The notes: a model not told the origin generated them from the sequence alone. Counted from the stretch's first letter, positions 44,973 to 53,726 are shown. The stretch: 64,000 nucleotides of DNA from Microbacterium indicum DSM 19969 (GCF_000422385.1 NZ_AULR01000013.1:1-64000); one strand, 5' to 3'. A program made the numbers and translations.

Positions 44973-45731
44973 GTGTCGTGCGTGACCGACACGCGCACCC
45001 GATCCCCCCGTTCCCTGGCCGCCCGCATCGTCGGGGCCGCCTCCCTCGCGGCGGCCCTCGTGCTGACGGCGTCGCCCGCGTTCGCGCACTCGGACCTCGT
45101 CGCGACGTCGCCCGCCGAGGGCGCGACGCTCGACGTCGTCCCGGCCGAGGTGTCCCTGACGTTCAGCGACGACCTCCTGGCCGAGGGCGCCGCCGAGATC
45201 CAGGTGTTCGATGAGACGTGCGCCGACGCGGGCCTCCTCATCGCGAACCCCGGCATGGCCGACACCCGCGACTGCCGCAACTACGCCTCGGGCGACCCCG
45301 TCGTCACGGGGCCCACGATCACGCAGGCGCTCGACCGGACCGACGCGGTCGCCGGCACCTACACGGTCGTCTGGCGCGTGACCTACGGCGACGCCCACTC
45401 GGGCGAGGACCTCTTCACCTTCACGGCGTCGGGCGCGGCTCCCGCCGAGCCCTCGGACGACCCGTCGCCGACCGAGACGGCGCTCCCCGCCGACCCGTCG
45501 GCGTCCGCCGAGCCGACGACGCCCGCAGAGACGACCGACCCCGCGACGGCGGCACCGTCGGCCACGGCGACCGCGTCCCCCTCGCCGACGGCGACCGCGT
45601 CGCCGACCCCGGCGGCGGACGCCTCATCCGGCGTCTCCGCACCCCTCGTGATCGGCATCGTCGCGGGCGTCGTCGTGCTCGCCCTCATCGTGTTCATCGT
45701 CGTGATGATCGTGCGCGCGCGCCGAAACTGA
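44973..45731 (+). CDS. CopC-domain copper-resistance-type membrane protein
   Basis: 252 aa. Signal peptide ending SPAFA, then a mature N-terminus [15 protein letters not shown]: the histidine at the new N-terminus is the classic CopC Cu(II) ligand. The CopC beta-barrel spans about 40-150 ([30 protein letters not shown]). A Pro/Ser/Thr/Ala linker and a C-terminal transmembrane helix with RARRN anchor it outside the membrane. GTG 44973 is preferred since GGAGGAGG is ten bases upstream; GTG 44982 is possible. No CopD partner is present. Confidence 0.85.
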   Translation: MSCVTDTRTRSPRSLAARIVGAASLAAALVLTASPAFAHSDLVATSPAEGATLDVVPAEVSLTFSDDLLAEGAAEIQVFDETCADAGLLIANPGMADTRDCRNYASGDPVVTGPTITQALDRTDAVAGTYTVVWRVTYGDAHSGEDLFTFTASGAAPAEPSDDPSPTETALPADPSASAEPTTPAETTDPATAAPSATATASPSPTATASPTPAADASSGVSAPLVIGIVAGVVVLALIVFIVVMIVRARRN

Positions 45732-45737
45732 CGGCAC

Positions 45738-45743
45738 TAGGCT
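45738..45743 (+). promoter_or_regulatory. -10 hexamer TAGGCT, lpd
   Basis: TAGGCT ends 7 bases before the ATG at 45751, no Shine-Dalgarno in between; leaderless candidate. Confidence 0.5.
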
Positions 45744-45750
45744 GGAGACC

Positions 45751-47148
45751 ATGGCTCACTACGACGTCGTCATCCTCGGCGCCGGCCCCGGCGGTTACGT
45801 CGCGGCCGTACGCAGCGCCCAGCTCGGTCTTTCCGTCGCGATCATCGAGGAGAAGTACTGGGGCGGTGTCTGCCTCAACGTCGGCTGCATCCCCTCCAAG
45901 TCGCTCCTCAAGAACGCAGAGGTCGCGCACACCTTCACCCACAAGGCCGACTTCTTCGGCATCTCGGGCGAGGTCACCTTCGACTACGGCTCGGCGTTCG
46001 ACCGCAGCCGCAAGGTCGCGGAGACCCACGTCAAGGGCATCCACTTCCTCATGAAGAAGAACAAGGTGACCGAGTACGACGGCCGCGGCACCTTCGTCGA
46101 CGCGAAGACGATCGACGTCGCGAAGAGCGACGGCACGACCGAGCGCGTCACGGCCGACAACGTCATCATCTCGACGGGCTCGACCGTGCGACTCCTCCCG
46201 GGCGTCCAGCTCAGCGAGAACGTCGTCACCTTCGAGAGCCAGATCCTCACGCGCGAGCTGCCCGAGTCGATCGTCATCGTCGGCGCCGGCGCCATCGGCA
46301 TGGAGTTCGCCTACGTCCTCTCGAACTACGGCGTGAAGGTCACGATCGTCGAGTTCGCCGACCGCGTCCTCCCCAACGAGGACCCCGAGGTCTCGAAGGA
46401 GATGGCGAAGCAGTACAAGAAGTACGGCATCGACGTCCTCACCTCGACGGGCGTGCAGTCCGTCACCGACAACGGCTCGTCGGTCCACGTCACCTACAAG
46501 GCGAAGGATGGATCCGAGGGCGCGATCGACGCGTCGAAGGTCCTCATGTCGGTGGGCTTCGCCCCCAACACGCAGGGCTACGGCCTCGAGGCGACGGGCG
46601 TCGCTCTGACCGACCGCGGCGCGATCGACATCGACGACCACATGCGCACGAACGTCGCCGGCGTCTACGCGATCGGCGACGTGACGGCGAAGCTCCAGCT
46701 CGCCCACGTGGCCGAGGCGCAGGCCGTCGTCGCCGCCGAGACGATCGCGGGCGCCGAGACGATGACGCTCGGCGACTACCGCAACATGCCCCGCGCGACG
46801 TTCTGCTCGCCGCAGGTCGCGAGCTTCGGCCTCACCGAGGAGCAGGCGATCGCCGAGGGCCACAAGATCACGGTGGCGAAGTTCCCCTTCACCGCCAACG
46901 GCAAGGCGAACGGCCTCGGCGAGCCCGTCGGCTTCGTCAAGCTGATCGCCGACGAGGAGCACCTCGAGCTGCTCGGCGGCCACATGGTCGGCCCCGACGT
47001 GTCCGAGCTGCTCCCCGAGCTCACGCTCGCGCAGAAGTGGGACCTCACGGCCGTCGAGGCCGCCCGCAACGTGCACACGCACCCGACGCTGTCGGAGGCG
47101 CTGCAGGAGGCGTTCCACGGCCTGCAGGGTCACTTCATCAACCTCTGA
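45751..47148 (+). CDS. lpdA: Dihydrolipoamide dehydrogenase (E3)
   Basis: 465 aa flavoprotein. FAD-binding [10 protein letters not shown] (10-19), redox-active disulphide [16 protein letters not shown]-binding [11 protein letters not shown], and the C-terminal His-Glu motif [10 protein letters not shown]. It serves as E3 for pyruvate and 2-oxoglutarate dehydrogenase complexes. Lying two genes from the GarA-like inhibitor of 2-oxoglutarate dehydrogenase it fits a common theme, although the genes are on opposite strands. Confidence 0.96.
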   Translation: MAHYDVVILGAGPGGYVAAVRSAQLGLSVAIIEEKYWGGVCLNVGCIPSKSLLKNAEVAHTFTHKADFFGISGEVTFDYGSAFDRSRKVAETHVKGIHFLMKKNKVTEYDGRGTFVDAKTIDVAKSDGTTERVTADNVIISTGSTVRLLPGVQLSENVVTFESQILTRELPESIVIVGAGAIGMEFAYVLSNYGVKVTIVEFADRVLPNEDPEVSKEMAKQYKKYGIDVLTSTGVQSVTDNGSSVHVTYKAKDGSEGAIDASKVLMSVGFAPNTQGYGLEATGVALTDRGAIDIDDHMRTNVAGVYAIGDVTAKLQLAHVAEAQAVVAAETIAGAETMTLGDYRNMPRATFCSPQVASFGLTEEQAIAEGHKITVAKFPFTANGKANGLGEPVGFVKLIADEEHLELLGGHMVGPDVSELLPELTLAQKWDLTAVEAARNVHTHPTLSEALQEAFHGLQGHFINL

Positions 47149-47159
47149 CCCCGCTCTCG

Positions 47160-47197
47160 CGCATGGGGCCCGGATCCTCGGATCCGGGCCCCATGCG
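47160..47197 (+). terminator. Terminator after lpd
   Basis: Perfect 18-bp stem, CGCATGGGGCCCGGATCC with its complement, separated by TC (47178-47179), 11 bp past the stop. Very stable; no T-tract. Confidence 0.88.
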
Positions 47198-47292
47198 CGT
47201 TCCGGGAACACGCACCGCCCTGGCGATGTTCCGCACGTTGGGTCACGATTGATAACGGTGCCCGACACGCCGCCCCGCCCGAGCGCGATGTC

Positions 47293-47322
47293 TCAAGTTC
47301 GGCTTGAAGGTCGCCGTAGTGT
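47293..47322 (+). promoter_or_regulatory. Palindrome and -10 upstream of the second MerR gene
   Basis: TCAAG-TTCGG-CTTGA (47293-47307) is a perfect inverted repeat followed by a -10-like TAGTGT (47317-47322). The repeat covers the expected -35 and spacer, as in MerR-family operators. Autoregulation is plausible. Confidence 0.5.
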
Positions 47323-47356
47323 GGGACCTGCCCACCCCCGAAGAGAGGACGACGAG

Positions 47357-47899
47357 ATGAGCGCGGGAACCCCCGACGACAACGGCTTCGCCGTCGACCT
47401 GCTCTTCACCGACGGGCTGCCGCAGCTCGATCCTGAGATGGGCTACCGCGGCACCGTGGCCGCCAAGGCCGCCGGCATCACCTATCGCCAGCTCGACTAC
47501 TGGGCCCGCACCGAGCTCGTCGTCCCGACGATCCGCGACGCGAAGGGATCGGGCTCGCAGCGCCTCTACGGCTTCCGCGACATCCTCGTCCTCAAGCTCG
47601 TGAAGCGCCTCCTCGACACCGGGATCTCGCTCCAGCAGATCCGCGTCGCCGTCGAGCAGCTGCGCGCGGCGGGGATCCGCGACCTCGCGGGCACGACCCT
47701 CATGAGCGACGGCGCATCGGTCTACCTCTGCACCTCGAACGACGAGGTCATCGACCTCGTGAGCCGCGGCCAGGGCGTCTTCGGCATCGCGGTCGGCAAG
47801 GTGCTGCGCGAGGTCGAGTCGACGCTCGTCGAGTTCGACCCCTCGGCTCCCGACCCCGTCGACGAGCTCGCCGCGCGCCGGTCCCGGAAGACGGCGTAG
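47357..47899 (+). CDS. MerR-family regulator (Rv1830-like)
   Basis: 180 aa. Winged helix MGYRGTVAAKAAGITYRQLD (about 28-47), YWARTELVVPTIRDAKGSGSQRLYGFRDILVLK, then a helix and C-terminal part with SDGASVYLCTSNDEVIDLVSRGQGVFGI. This long form without a ligand-binding domain matches Rv1830, which is coregulated with the FHA/FtsR genes in actinobacteria. ATG 47357 with GAGAGG eight bases upstream is preferred over the in-frame TTG/ATG at 47249, which precedes the palindrome. Confidence 0.85.
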   Translation: MSAGTPDDNGFAVDLLFTDGLPQLDPEMGYRGTVAAKAAGITYRQLDYWARTELVVPTIRDAKGSGSQRLYGFRDILVLKLVKRLLDTGISLQQIRVAVEQLRAAGIRDLAGTTLMSDGASVYLCTSNDEVIDLVSRGQGVFGIAVGKVLREVESTLVEFDPSAPDPVDELAARRSRKTA

Positions 47900-47905
47900 C
47901 GCGCC

Positions 47906-48898
47906 TCAGTCGGCGTAGTCCGGGGCGGCGCCGAGGCCCCAGAAGTCCTCGTACGTCTCGTACCCGCCCTCGGCGTACGCGGTCGCGAGCTCGACGCCCA
48001 CGTACCGCAGGTGCCACGGCTCGGGCTCGTATCCCGTCGTCGCGGTGCCGCCCTCGACGTACCGCAGGATGAAGCCGTATCGCCACGCGTTCTCGGCGAC
48101 CCATCGGCCCTGCGCCGTGTCGCCGAACTCGTAGATCGTGCCGCACGCCCGCCCATCGCACGCGACGAGGTCCGCGGCGAGGCCCAGCTGGTGCTCGCTG
48201 TATCCGGGGCGGGCAGACGTCCGCTCGGCGGCCTCCTGCCCGAGCTGGGCGACGAGCCCGCTGTGCGCCGTGACCTGCGTCGCGTAGCTCCGATAGCCGC
48301 TGAACAGGCTGACCTGCCCCTGGCCCGCGGCGTCGACGGCGGCGGCGAGCTCGTCGAGGGCTGCGGCGGCCGTGGGCGTCATCGTGGCCCCGACGGCGCT
48401 GTAGACCGACGACGGCGCCGCGAGCTCCGGCGCGAAGTCGATCGGATCGATCGGTCGCTGCTTGTCGACGACGACCCACGCCCACTCGGGCCGGTCGAGC
48501 GCGACGCACTCGGCGGCCGCCCCCGACGCGACGGCGGAGCGGAACGCCTCCCCGCCTCCCGCGGCGCGGACGACCTCGTCGGCGTCGCCCGAGGCGACGG
48601 CGGCACGCACGGCGTCGTCGCAGAACGCGGCGTCCGGGTCCTCCGACGGATCCGCGGTCGGAATCGGCGAGGGATCCCCGGGCGCCGCGGACGACGCGGT
48701 GGCCGTCGGCGAGGCCGTCTCCGTGGGGCGTGGCGCCGCGCCGGCGGATCCGCCGCTCGTCACGAGCTCGGCGCCCACGACGATCATCACCGACGCCGAC
48801 ACGAGAGCGACGAGGGCCGCGAGCGAGCGGCGGCGTCGGCGCTGCGTGCGGCGGCGCACCTGCGCGCGCCGGGCATCGGAGCGGAGCGGGGGCGTCAT
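47906..48898 (-). CDS. VanY-type D-Ala-D-Ala carboxypeptidase (M15B), membrane-anchored
   Basis: 330 aa. Very basic N-terminus, one transmembrane/signal segment (about 26-47), a Pro/Thr/Ser linker and a C-terminal M15B domain. Zinc ligands are in SEHQLGLAADL (HxxxxxxD) and EPWHLRYVG (His), with SGYRS upstream. It trims the terminal D-Ala from peptidoglycan stems outside the cell. CAGAAT (48905-48910, minus) lies six bases before the ATG. Converges on the MerR gene with 6 bp between stops. Confidence 0.9.
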   Translation of the reverse strand: MTPPLRSDARRAQVRRRTQRRRRRSLAALVALVSASVMIVVGAELVTSGGSAGAAPRPTETASPTATASSAAPGDPSPIPTADPSEDPDAAFCDDAVRAAVASGDADEVVRAAGGGEAFRSAVASGAAAECVALDRPEWAWVVVDKQRPIDPIDFAPELAAPSSVYSAVGATMTPTAAAALDELAAAVDAAGQGQVSLFSGYRSYATQVTAHSGLVAQLGQEAAERTSARPGYSEHQLGLAADLVACDGRACGTIYEFGDTAQGRWVAENAWRYGFILRYVEGGTATTGYEPEPWHLRYVGVELATAYAEGGYETYEDFWGLGAAPDYAD

Positions 48899-48955
48899 CC
48901 CCTCATTCTGTCGTCCCGATCGGGAGGCGGCGCGGGATGGGACCGCGCGTCGCGC

Positions 48956-49561
48956 CTAGCGGCCGAGGGCGCGGGCCAGCTTCGAGGCCGACGACGGGGC
49001 GGTCGCGCCCGCCGCGAGGGCCGCGCGCTCGACGGCGTCGAAGAAGGCGTCGACGTCGGCGGGGGCCGCGGCGCCGAGCTCGACCTCCCACTCGTGCCAG
49101 GCGCGCTCGGACCCGCCGCGCAGGTCGCTCGTCGCGACGTGATCGTCGACGAACTCGGCGATCACTCCCCCGTCGGCGTCGAGCAGCTCGTAGGCCGTGC
49201 GGTCGTTGACGATGCGCGCGAGGGGCTCGAGCGACGCCGTGTCGCCCCACTGCGCGAGCTCGCCGAGCGCCTCCGCCGGGATCTCGTCGGCGTCGCCGAG
49301 CGGCCAGTGCAGCTCGACCCGCGCGCCGTCGACGAGGGGACCCTTGACGTGCCAGCCCGCGTCGGGACCGCCCGTGCGGCGGCGCAGCGCGACGCCCGCC
49401 GCGGCGAAGTCGCCCGCGGGAGTGTCGAGGTAGAGCGCGTCGAGATGACGAGCCTCGCCCGGGGTCACGGAGGCGACGCCGGGGACGGCGGTCCAGTCGG
49501 GAAGGGGGGTGCCGGGCTCGACGTCGAACTTGCGCTCGATCTCGACGGATCGCGATGCCAT
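48956..49561 (-). CDS. CYTH-domain (triphosphate tunnel) protein
   Basis: 201 aa. The signature EIERKF (ExExK, residues 7-12) starts a single CYTH domain with alternating Arg/Glu strands (VALRRRTGG, WHVKGPLVDGARVELHWPL) and a C-terminal SSKL-like helix (ASSASKLARALG). The family hydrolyses triphosphates such as inorganic tripolyphosphate or ThTP; the substrate is not known here. TAGCCT (49568-49573, minus) six bases before the ATG suggests a leaderless mRNA. Confidence 0.88.
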   Translation of the reverse strand: MASRSVEIERKFDVEPGTPLPDWTAVPGVASVTPGEARHLDALYLDTPAGDFAAAGVALRRRTGGPDAGWHVKGPLVDGARVELHWPLGDADEIPAEALGELAQWGDTASLEPLARIVNDRTAYELLDADGGVIAEFVDDHVATSDLRGGSERAWHEWEVELGAAAPADVDAFFDAVERAALAAGATAPSSASKLARALGR

Positions 49562-49567
49562 GCGTCC

Positions 49568-49573
49568 AGGCTA
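49568..49573 (-). promoter_or_regulatory. -10 hexamer TAGCCT, CYTH gene
   Basis: Minus-strand TAGCCT six bases before the ATG at 49561, no Shine-Dalgarno. Confidence 0.5.
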
Positions 49574-50617
49574 CGCGGAGTATCGTTCGGCTCGCTCGGC
49601 GATCTTCTCACGCTCGACCCTCTCGGCCTCGCGCGCGACGCGCAGCGCGTCGGTCGCGACGCGGAGGTCGCGCTCGGCGGCGCGCACCGCGCGCTGCTTG
49701 AAGGTGTCGGCGCCGTAGCGCGACGCGACGCGGTTCTCGCGGTCCTCGACCGACACGACGATGTAGGCGGAGGCGATCAGGATCACCTGCGACGAGAAGT
49801 TGAACCACAGGAGCAGAGCGATGAGCGGGATGAAGCCCTCGAGCAAGGGGTTGTTGTCGGCGCCGCCGACGAACAGGCTCGACAGCTGCTGCAGCACGAC
49901 GAGCCCCGCGCCGCCGAGGAGCGCACCGGAGAGCATGATCCGCGGCGGCGTGCGGAGGCCCGAGAGCAGCCAGAACAGCCACGCGATGACGACGGAGTCG
50001 AGCACGAAGGTCACGACGATGGTCCCCACGCGGGTCAGGACGGTCGCCGTCCCGGACGGCGCCGTGCCGATCCAGCCGAGCACGAGATCCACGAAGCCCG
50101 TCCCGAGGAGAGACGCCACGGCCGACGCCGCGAGGAGGACGCCCAGCGAGAGCGCGAAGAGCAGGTCGAAGGCGCGCAGCAGCAGCGCGTTGTCGCCCTC
50201 GTGCGCCGTCCCCGCGATCTGCCGCACCGCGACGCGGAGGTTGCCGACGGCCCCGATGAGCGCCCAGACGAGCGCCGGAACCGACACGATGAGGACGATG
50301 ATGTTCTGCTGGAAGTAGTCGCCCGTGATCGACGAGGCGTCGATGAGCCCGGATCCGTCGGTCGACAGGAGGCCGGGGATGACCTCGTCGACCGACGCCA
50401 CGAGCGCGTCCCACAGGTCGTCGCGCGACGAGAGCCACATCGAAGCGATCGAGAAGCCGAGCAGCACGGCGGCGAAGACGGCGAACAGCGCGCGGAACGT
50501 GATCGCCGCCGCGAGCAGCCCGCCCCCGTGATCGGAGTAGAGCAGGAAGGCGCGGAGGATCCGGTGCCGCAGCACCCAGGCGATCGTCGCCTGCACGCCC
50601 CTGATCACGCTCCCCAT
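49571..50617 (-). CDS. YihY/BrkB-family inner membrane protein
   Basis: 348 aa with six main hydrophobic segments. YSDHGGGLLAAAITFRALFAVFAAVL (cited in part) is the family's N-terminal pattern; SVPALVWALIGAVGNLRVAV and GFIPLIALLLWFNFSSQVIL follow. Formerly annotated RNase BN; true function unknown. A basic C-terminal cytoplasmic tail (about 295-348) is rich in Arg/Glu and probably helical. TAGCCT (50624-50629, minus) lies six bases before the ATG. Confidence 0.85.
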   Translation of the reverse strand: MGSVIRGVQATIAWVLRHRILRAFLLYSDHGGGLLAAAITFRALFAVFAAVLLGFSIASMWLSSRDDLWDALVASVDEVIPGLLSTDGSGLIDASSITGDYFQQNIIVLIVSVPALVWALIGAVGNLRVAVRQIAGTAHEGDNALLLRAFDLLFALSLGVLLAASAVASLLGTGFVDLVLGWIGTAPSGTATVLTRVGTIVVTFVLDSVVIAWLFWLLSGLRTPPRIMLSGALLGGAGLVVLQQLSSLFVGGADNNPLLEGFIPLIALLLWFNFSSQVILIASAYIVVSVEDRENRVASRYGADTFKQRAVRAAERDLRVATDALRVAREAERVEREKIAERAERYSA

Positions 50618-50623
50618 GCCACG

Positions 50624-50629
50624 AGGCTA
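50624..50629 (-). promoter_or_regulatory. -10 hexamer TAGCCT, YihY gene
   Basis: Minus-strand TAGCCT six bases before the ATG at 50617, no Shine-Dalgarno. Confidence 0.5.
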
Positions 50630-50633
50630 TCGG

Positions 50634-51098
50634 TCAGACGAGCGCGGGCCCGACGCACGCACCGAGGATCATGCACGGGCCGAACGCGATCCGGGTGTCG
50701 CGGGAGCCGCGCCGCGTCGCGATGAGACCGGCCGCCCACGCGGATCCGACGACGAACGCGAGCGCGGACCCGAGCGCGAAGGCGGGCCAGCCCTGCCACG
50801 CGAGGACGGCGCCCGTCGGCAAGGCGAGCTTGATGTCTCCCCCGCCGAGCCCGCCGCGGCTCGCGACCCGCAGGAGCGCGTACCCGCCGCCGAGCGCGAG
50901 CGCCCCGGCCGCGGCGCGCACGAGGGTCGCGGGCGATCCCTCGGCGACCGACGCCGCGAGGGCGAGCGCGAGGATCCCGCCCGCGAGGGGCAGCACGATC
51001 GCGTTCGGCAGCCGGTGCTCGGCGATGTCGATGTGGCAGAGCCACCCGCCGACGCCCGCGAACACGAGCAGCGCGGCGAGGGCGAGCGGATCCGACAT
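50634..51098 (-). CDS. Minimal A24 prepilin peptidase-like protein
   Basis: 154 aa. Only the catalytic membrane domain is present, without the N-methyltransferase domain of PilD. The two catalytic aspartates are in CHIDIAEHRLPN (about 21-32) and GLGGGDIKLALP. It may process Tad/Flp-type or other prepilin-like proteins, but no pilin or secretion ATPase gene is nearby. TAGCCT (51106-51111, minus) lies seven bases before the ATG. Confidence 0.85.
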   Translation of the reverse strand: MSDPLALAALLVFAGVGGWLCHIDIAEHRLPNAIVLPLAGGILALALAASVAEGSPATLVRAAAGALALGGGYALLRVASRGGLGGGDIKLALPTGAVLAWQGWPAFALGSALAFVVGSAWAAGLIATRRGSRDTRIAFGPCMILGACVGPALV

Positions 51099-51105
51099 GC
51101 GCCCC

Positions 51106-51111
51106 AGGCTA
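51106..51111 (-). promoter_or_regulatory. -10 hexamer TAGCCT, prepilin peptidase gene
   Basis: Minus-strand TAGCCT seven bases before the ATG at 51098, no Shine-Dalgarno. Confidence 0.45.
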
Positions 51112-51157
51112 GGGAGAGGGCCGGGGGTGGTGCAGATGCCTGTGGAGAACGGGGCGG

Positions 51158-51634
51158 CTACTCGCCCATGCGGTTGCGGCTGCGCATCGCGCGCTCAGCC
51201 TCGAGCCGGTCCTGGCGTTCGCGCAGCGTCTGCCGCTTGTCGTACTCGGTCTTGCCCTTGGCGACGCCGATCTCGACCTTCGCGCGGCCGTCGACGAAGT
51301 AGAGCTTGAGCGGCACGAGCGTGTATCCGCCCGCCGACGCCTTCTGCCCGATCTTCGCGATCTCGTCCTTGTGCAGGAGCAGCTTGCGGACGCGCTTCGA
51401 CGCGTGGTTCGTCCAGCTGCCCTGGGAGTACTGCGGGATGTTCACCTGGTCGAGCCAGGCCTCGCCGCCGTCGACGTACGCGTAGCCGTCGGTGAGGTTC
51501 GCGTGGCCCGCGCGCAGCGACTTGACCTCGGTGCCCGAGAGCACGATGCCCGCCTCGTACGTCTTCTCGATCGTGTACAGGTGGCGTGCGCGACGGTTGG
51601 TCGCGATCACCTGCTCGCCCTTCTCCTTGGGCAT
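51158..51634 (-). CDS. smpB: SmpB, tmRNA-binding protein
   Basis: 158 aa. The beta-barrel carries IATNRRARHLYTIEKTYEAG, LSGTEVKSLRAGHANLTD, and the basic C-terminal tail LYFVDGRAKVEIGVAKGKTEYDKR (cited in part) that enters the ribosomal decoding site. Works with tmRNA in rescue of stalled ribosomes. Downstream of ftsE-ftsX, the usual actinobacterial order. The tmRNA gene itself is not adjacent: only 59 bp separate smpB from the next gene. Confidence 0.96.
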   Translation of the reverse strand: MPKEKGEQVIATNRRARHLYTIEKTYEAGIVLSGTEVKSLRAGHANLTDGYAYVDGGEAWLDQVNIPQYSQGSWTNHASKRVRKLLLHKDEIAKIGQKASAGGYTLVPLKLYFVDGRAKVEIGVAKGKTEYDKRQTLRERQDRLEAERAMRSRNRMGE

Positions 51635-51693
51635 GTGCGCACCTCCCGTCGCCGCGTGATCAGACCTCCCAGTCTATACGCGGCGCTGGAGCC

Positions 51694-52605
51694 TCAGGCC
51701 TTGAGCCAGCGGCGGATCGCGAAGCCGGCCGACAGCGCCGCGAGCAGCACGCCGAGCAGGATGATGACGGGGATGACGTACCAGGTCTCGGCGAGGCCGA
51801 TCCACGGGATCGCCGACGCCTCGGTCGCGAGGTAGTCGCCGACGCCGACCCGCACGAGCACCACCACGGCGGCGCTCGCGAGGACCGATCCGATGAACGC
51901 CGCGAGGATGCCCTCGAGCACGAACGGCGTCTGGATCGTGCCGTTCGACGCGCCGACGAGGCGCATGATCCCGACCTCGCGGCGACGCGCGAACGCCGAC
52001 AGCCGGATCGTCGTCGAGATGAGCAGCACCGCCGAGATGAGCATGAGCACCGCGATGCCGATGGCGATGTACGTCGCGATCGTCAGGGTCTGGAAGAGCG
52101 GGTCGAGGTACTCGAGCTGGTCGGCGACCTCCTCGACGCCCTGCACGCCGCTGAACGCCTCGCGGATGACGTCGGTCTGGTCGGGGTTCTGCAGGTCGAT
52201 GTGGAAGACCGCGCTCGTCTGGTCGACCGTCAGGAGGCCGGAGATGCTCGCATCGAAGCTCTGCGTGAGCTCGTCGTGCGCCTCCTGCTGCGTCTGGAAC
52301 GAGTACGAGTCGATCAGCGGGGCGAGCGTGGATCCGTCGAGCTGGTCCTGGACCGCCTGGATCTGCTCGTCGCTCGCCGTGCCGTCGACGCACGTGTCGC
52401 CGTCGGAGATCGACGAGCACATGTACACGTCGACCTGCGCACGATCCTCGAAGTAGGAGTTCGTCTTGCCGATCTGCGCCTGCATGAGGATCGCGGCGCC
52501 GACGAAGGTCAGCGACACGAATGTCACGAGGATGACCGAGACGACCATCGAGAGGTTGCGGCGGAGGCCCTGGAGCGCCTCCGAGATGATGAGCGAGCCG
52601 TTCAC
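51694..52605 (-). CDS. ftsX: FtsX, division ABC complex membrane subunit
   Basis: 303 aa with four transmembrane helices (about 18-40, 180-200, 230-255, 275-295) and an extracellular domain between the first two. That domain holds a Cys pair (VYMCSSISDGDTCVDG) that may form a disulphide, as in mycobacterial FtsX. With FtsE it activates peptidoglycan hydrolases. GTG 52605 overlaps the ftsE stop (GTGA). Confidence 0.94.
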   Translation of the reverse strand: MNGSLIISEALQGLRRNLSMVVSVILVTFVSLTFVGAAILMQAQIGKTNSYFEDRAQVDVYMCSSISDGDTCVDGTASDEQIQAVQDQLDGSTLAPLIDSYSFQTQQEAHDELTQSFDASISGLLTVDQTSAVFHIDLQNPDQTDVIREAFSGVQGVEEVADQLEYLDPLFQTLTIATYIAIGIAVLMLISAVLLISTTIRLSAFARRREVGIMRLVGASNGTIQTPFVLEGILAAFIGSVLASAAVVVLVRVGVGDYLATEASAIPWIGLAETWYVIPVIILLGVLLAALSAGFAIRRWLKA

Positions 52606-53597
52606 GAGGTGGGCCCCACTTCGTCGTCGCGGCCCGTGAGGCCGAGGCGGTCGGCGACGCCGAGGTCGTCGACCTGCGGCTCGGGCGCGACCGGGGTGTT
52701 CTTGTCTGCGTCGTCGGCGGCGGGGGCCTCGGGGGCGTCGTCCGGCGCCTCGGCGGCCGCGTCGTCGGCGGGCTGCGCCATCGCCTCGGCGGCCTGCTCG
52801 GCGAGAGGGCCCGCGCCCGTGACGGTCTCGCGCTGGACCTCGAGGGCGGCGGTCAGGGCCGCGATCGACGAGGCGCCGCGCTCGGCCTCGGGGCGCAGGG
52901 TCGCGACGACCGAGGTGTCGCCGTACGACCCGCGCACCTCGTCGCGCACGAGCCTGCCGCTCGAGAGCTCGAGGACGCGGCGCTGCATGCGGTCGACGAA
53001 GCCGGCCTCGTGCGTCGCCATGACGACGGTCGTGCCGGCGGCGTTGATCGCCTCGAGGACGCGCATGACCTCGACCGAGGTCGTGGGGTCGAGGTTTCCC
53101 GTCGGCTCGTCGGCGAGGAGGATCTGGGGGCGGTTGACGATCGCGCGGGCGATCGCGACGCGCTGCTGCTCGCCGCCCGAGAGCTCGTGCGGCATGCGCT
53201 TGCCCATGCCCGCGAGTCCGACGCGCTCGAGCGCCTCGGGAACGGCGGCCTTGACGGCGCTGCGCGAGCGCCCGATGACCTGCAGCGCGAACGCGATGTT
53301 CTGCGTGACGGTCTTCGACGGCAGCAGGCGGAAGTCCTGGAAGACGGATCCGATGCTGCGGCGGAAGTAGGGCGTGCGCCTGTCGCTCAGCGCCTTGGTG
53401 TCGCGCCCGAGCACGAGCACGCGCCCCTCGGACGGCGTTCCCTCGCGCATCATGAGGCGCAGGCACGACGACTTGCCGGAGCCCGAGGCGCCGACGAGGA
53501 ACACGAACTCGCCGCGGTCGACCTCGAAGTCGACGCCGTCGAGCGCGGGTTGGGCGGTGCCGCGGTATCGCTTGGTGACGTTCTCGAACCGGATCAT
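52602..53597 (-). CDS. ftsE: FtsE ATPase with long acidic C-terminal extension
   Basis: 331 aa, about 100 longer than the usual 229. The ABC domain (1 to about 225) is complete: Walker A GASGSGKSS, Q-loop VFQDFRLLP, signature LSGGEQQRVAIARA, Walker B ILLADEPTGNLD and ATHEAG. From about 240 on the sequence is Ala/Asp/Glu/Pro-rich and probably disordered (e.g. PADDAAAEAPDDAPEAP). prfB, which often precedes ftsE, is absent; a divergent TetR gene sits there instead. Confidence 0.93.
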   Translation of the reverse strand: MIRFENVTKRYRGTAQPALDGVDFEVDRGEFVFLVGASGSGKSSCLRLMMREGTPSEGRVLVLGRDTKALSDRRTPYFRRSIGSVFQDFRLLPSKTVTQNIAFALQVIGRSRSAVKAAVPEALERVGLAGMGKRMPHELSGGEQQRVAIARAIVNRPQILLADEPTGNLDPTTSVEVMRVLEAINAAGTTVVMATHEAGFVDRMQRRVLELSSGRLVRDEVRGSYGDTSVVATLRPEAERGASSIAALTAALEVQRETVTGAGPLAEQAAEAMAQPADDAAAEAPDDAPEAPAADDADKNTPVAPEPQVDDLGVADRLGLTGRDDEVGPTS

Positions 53598-53625
53598 GAC
53601 CCCACGAGAGTACGCGGAGCACGGC

Positions 53626-53705
53626 GGCGCGCCCGGCGCGACACGGTGCGGCGCGCCCGCATTCCCAGGCGCGCCTCAAGGAGGGGCGTCCGCGCCCGGC
53701 GCGCC
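53626..53705. repeat. Four GGCGCGCC palindromes in the ftsE-tetR gap
   Basis: The 8-bp palindrome GGCGCGCC occurs at 53626-53633, 53650-53657, 53668-53675 and 53698-53705, spaced 24, 18 and 30 bp. It could be an operator array for the TetR regulator or chance in very GC-rich spacer DNA. Confidence 0.45.
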
Positions 53706-53714
53706 GTCGTGCGG

Positions 53715-53720
53715 CAGACT
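53715..53720 (+). promoter_or_regulatory. -10 hexamer CAGACT, tetR
   Basis: CAGACT six bases before the ATG at 53727, no Shine-Dalgarno; leaderless candidate overlapping the end of the GGCGCGCC array. Confidence 0.4.
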
Positions 53721-53726
53721 TGGCCC

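Noticed and set aside
50635..51157. tmRNA (ssrA) next to smpB
   Set aside because: The region downstream of smpB is occupied by the prepilin peptidase gene and the 59-bp gap is too short for tmRNA.
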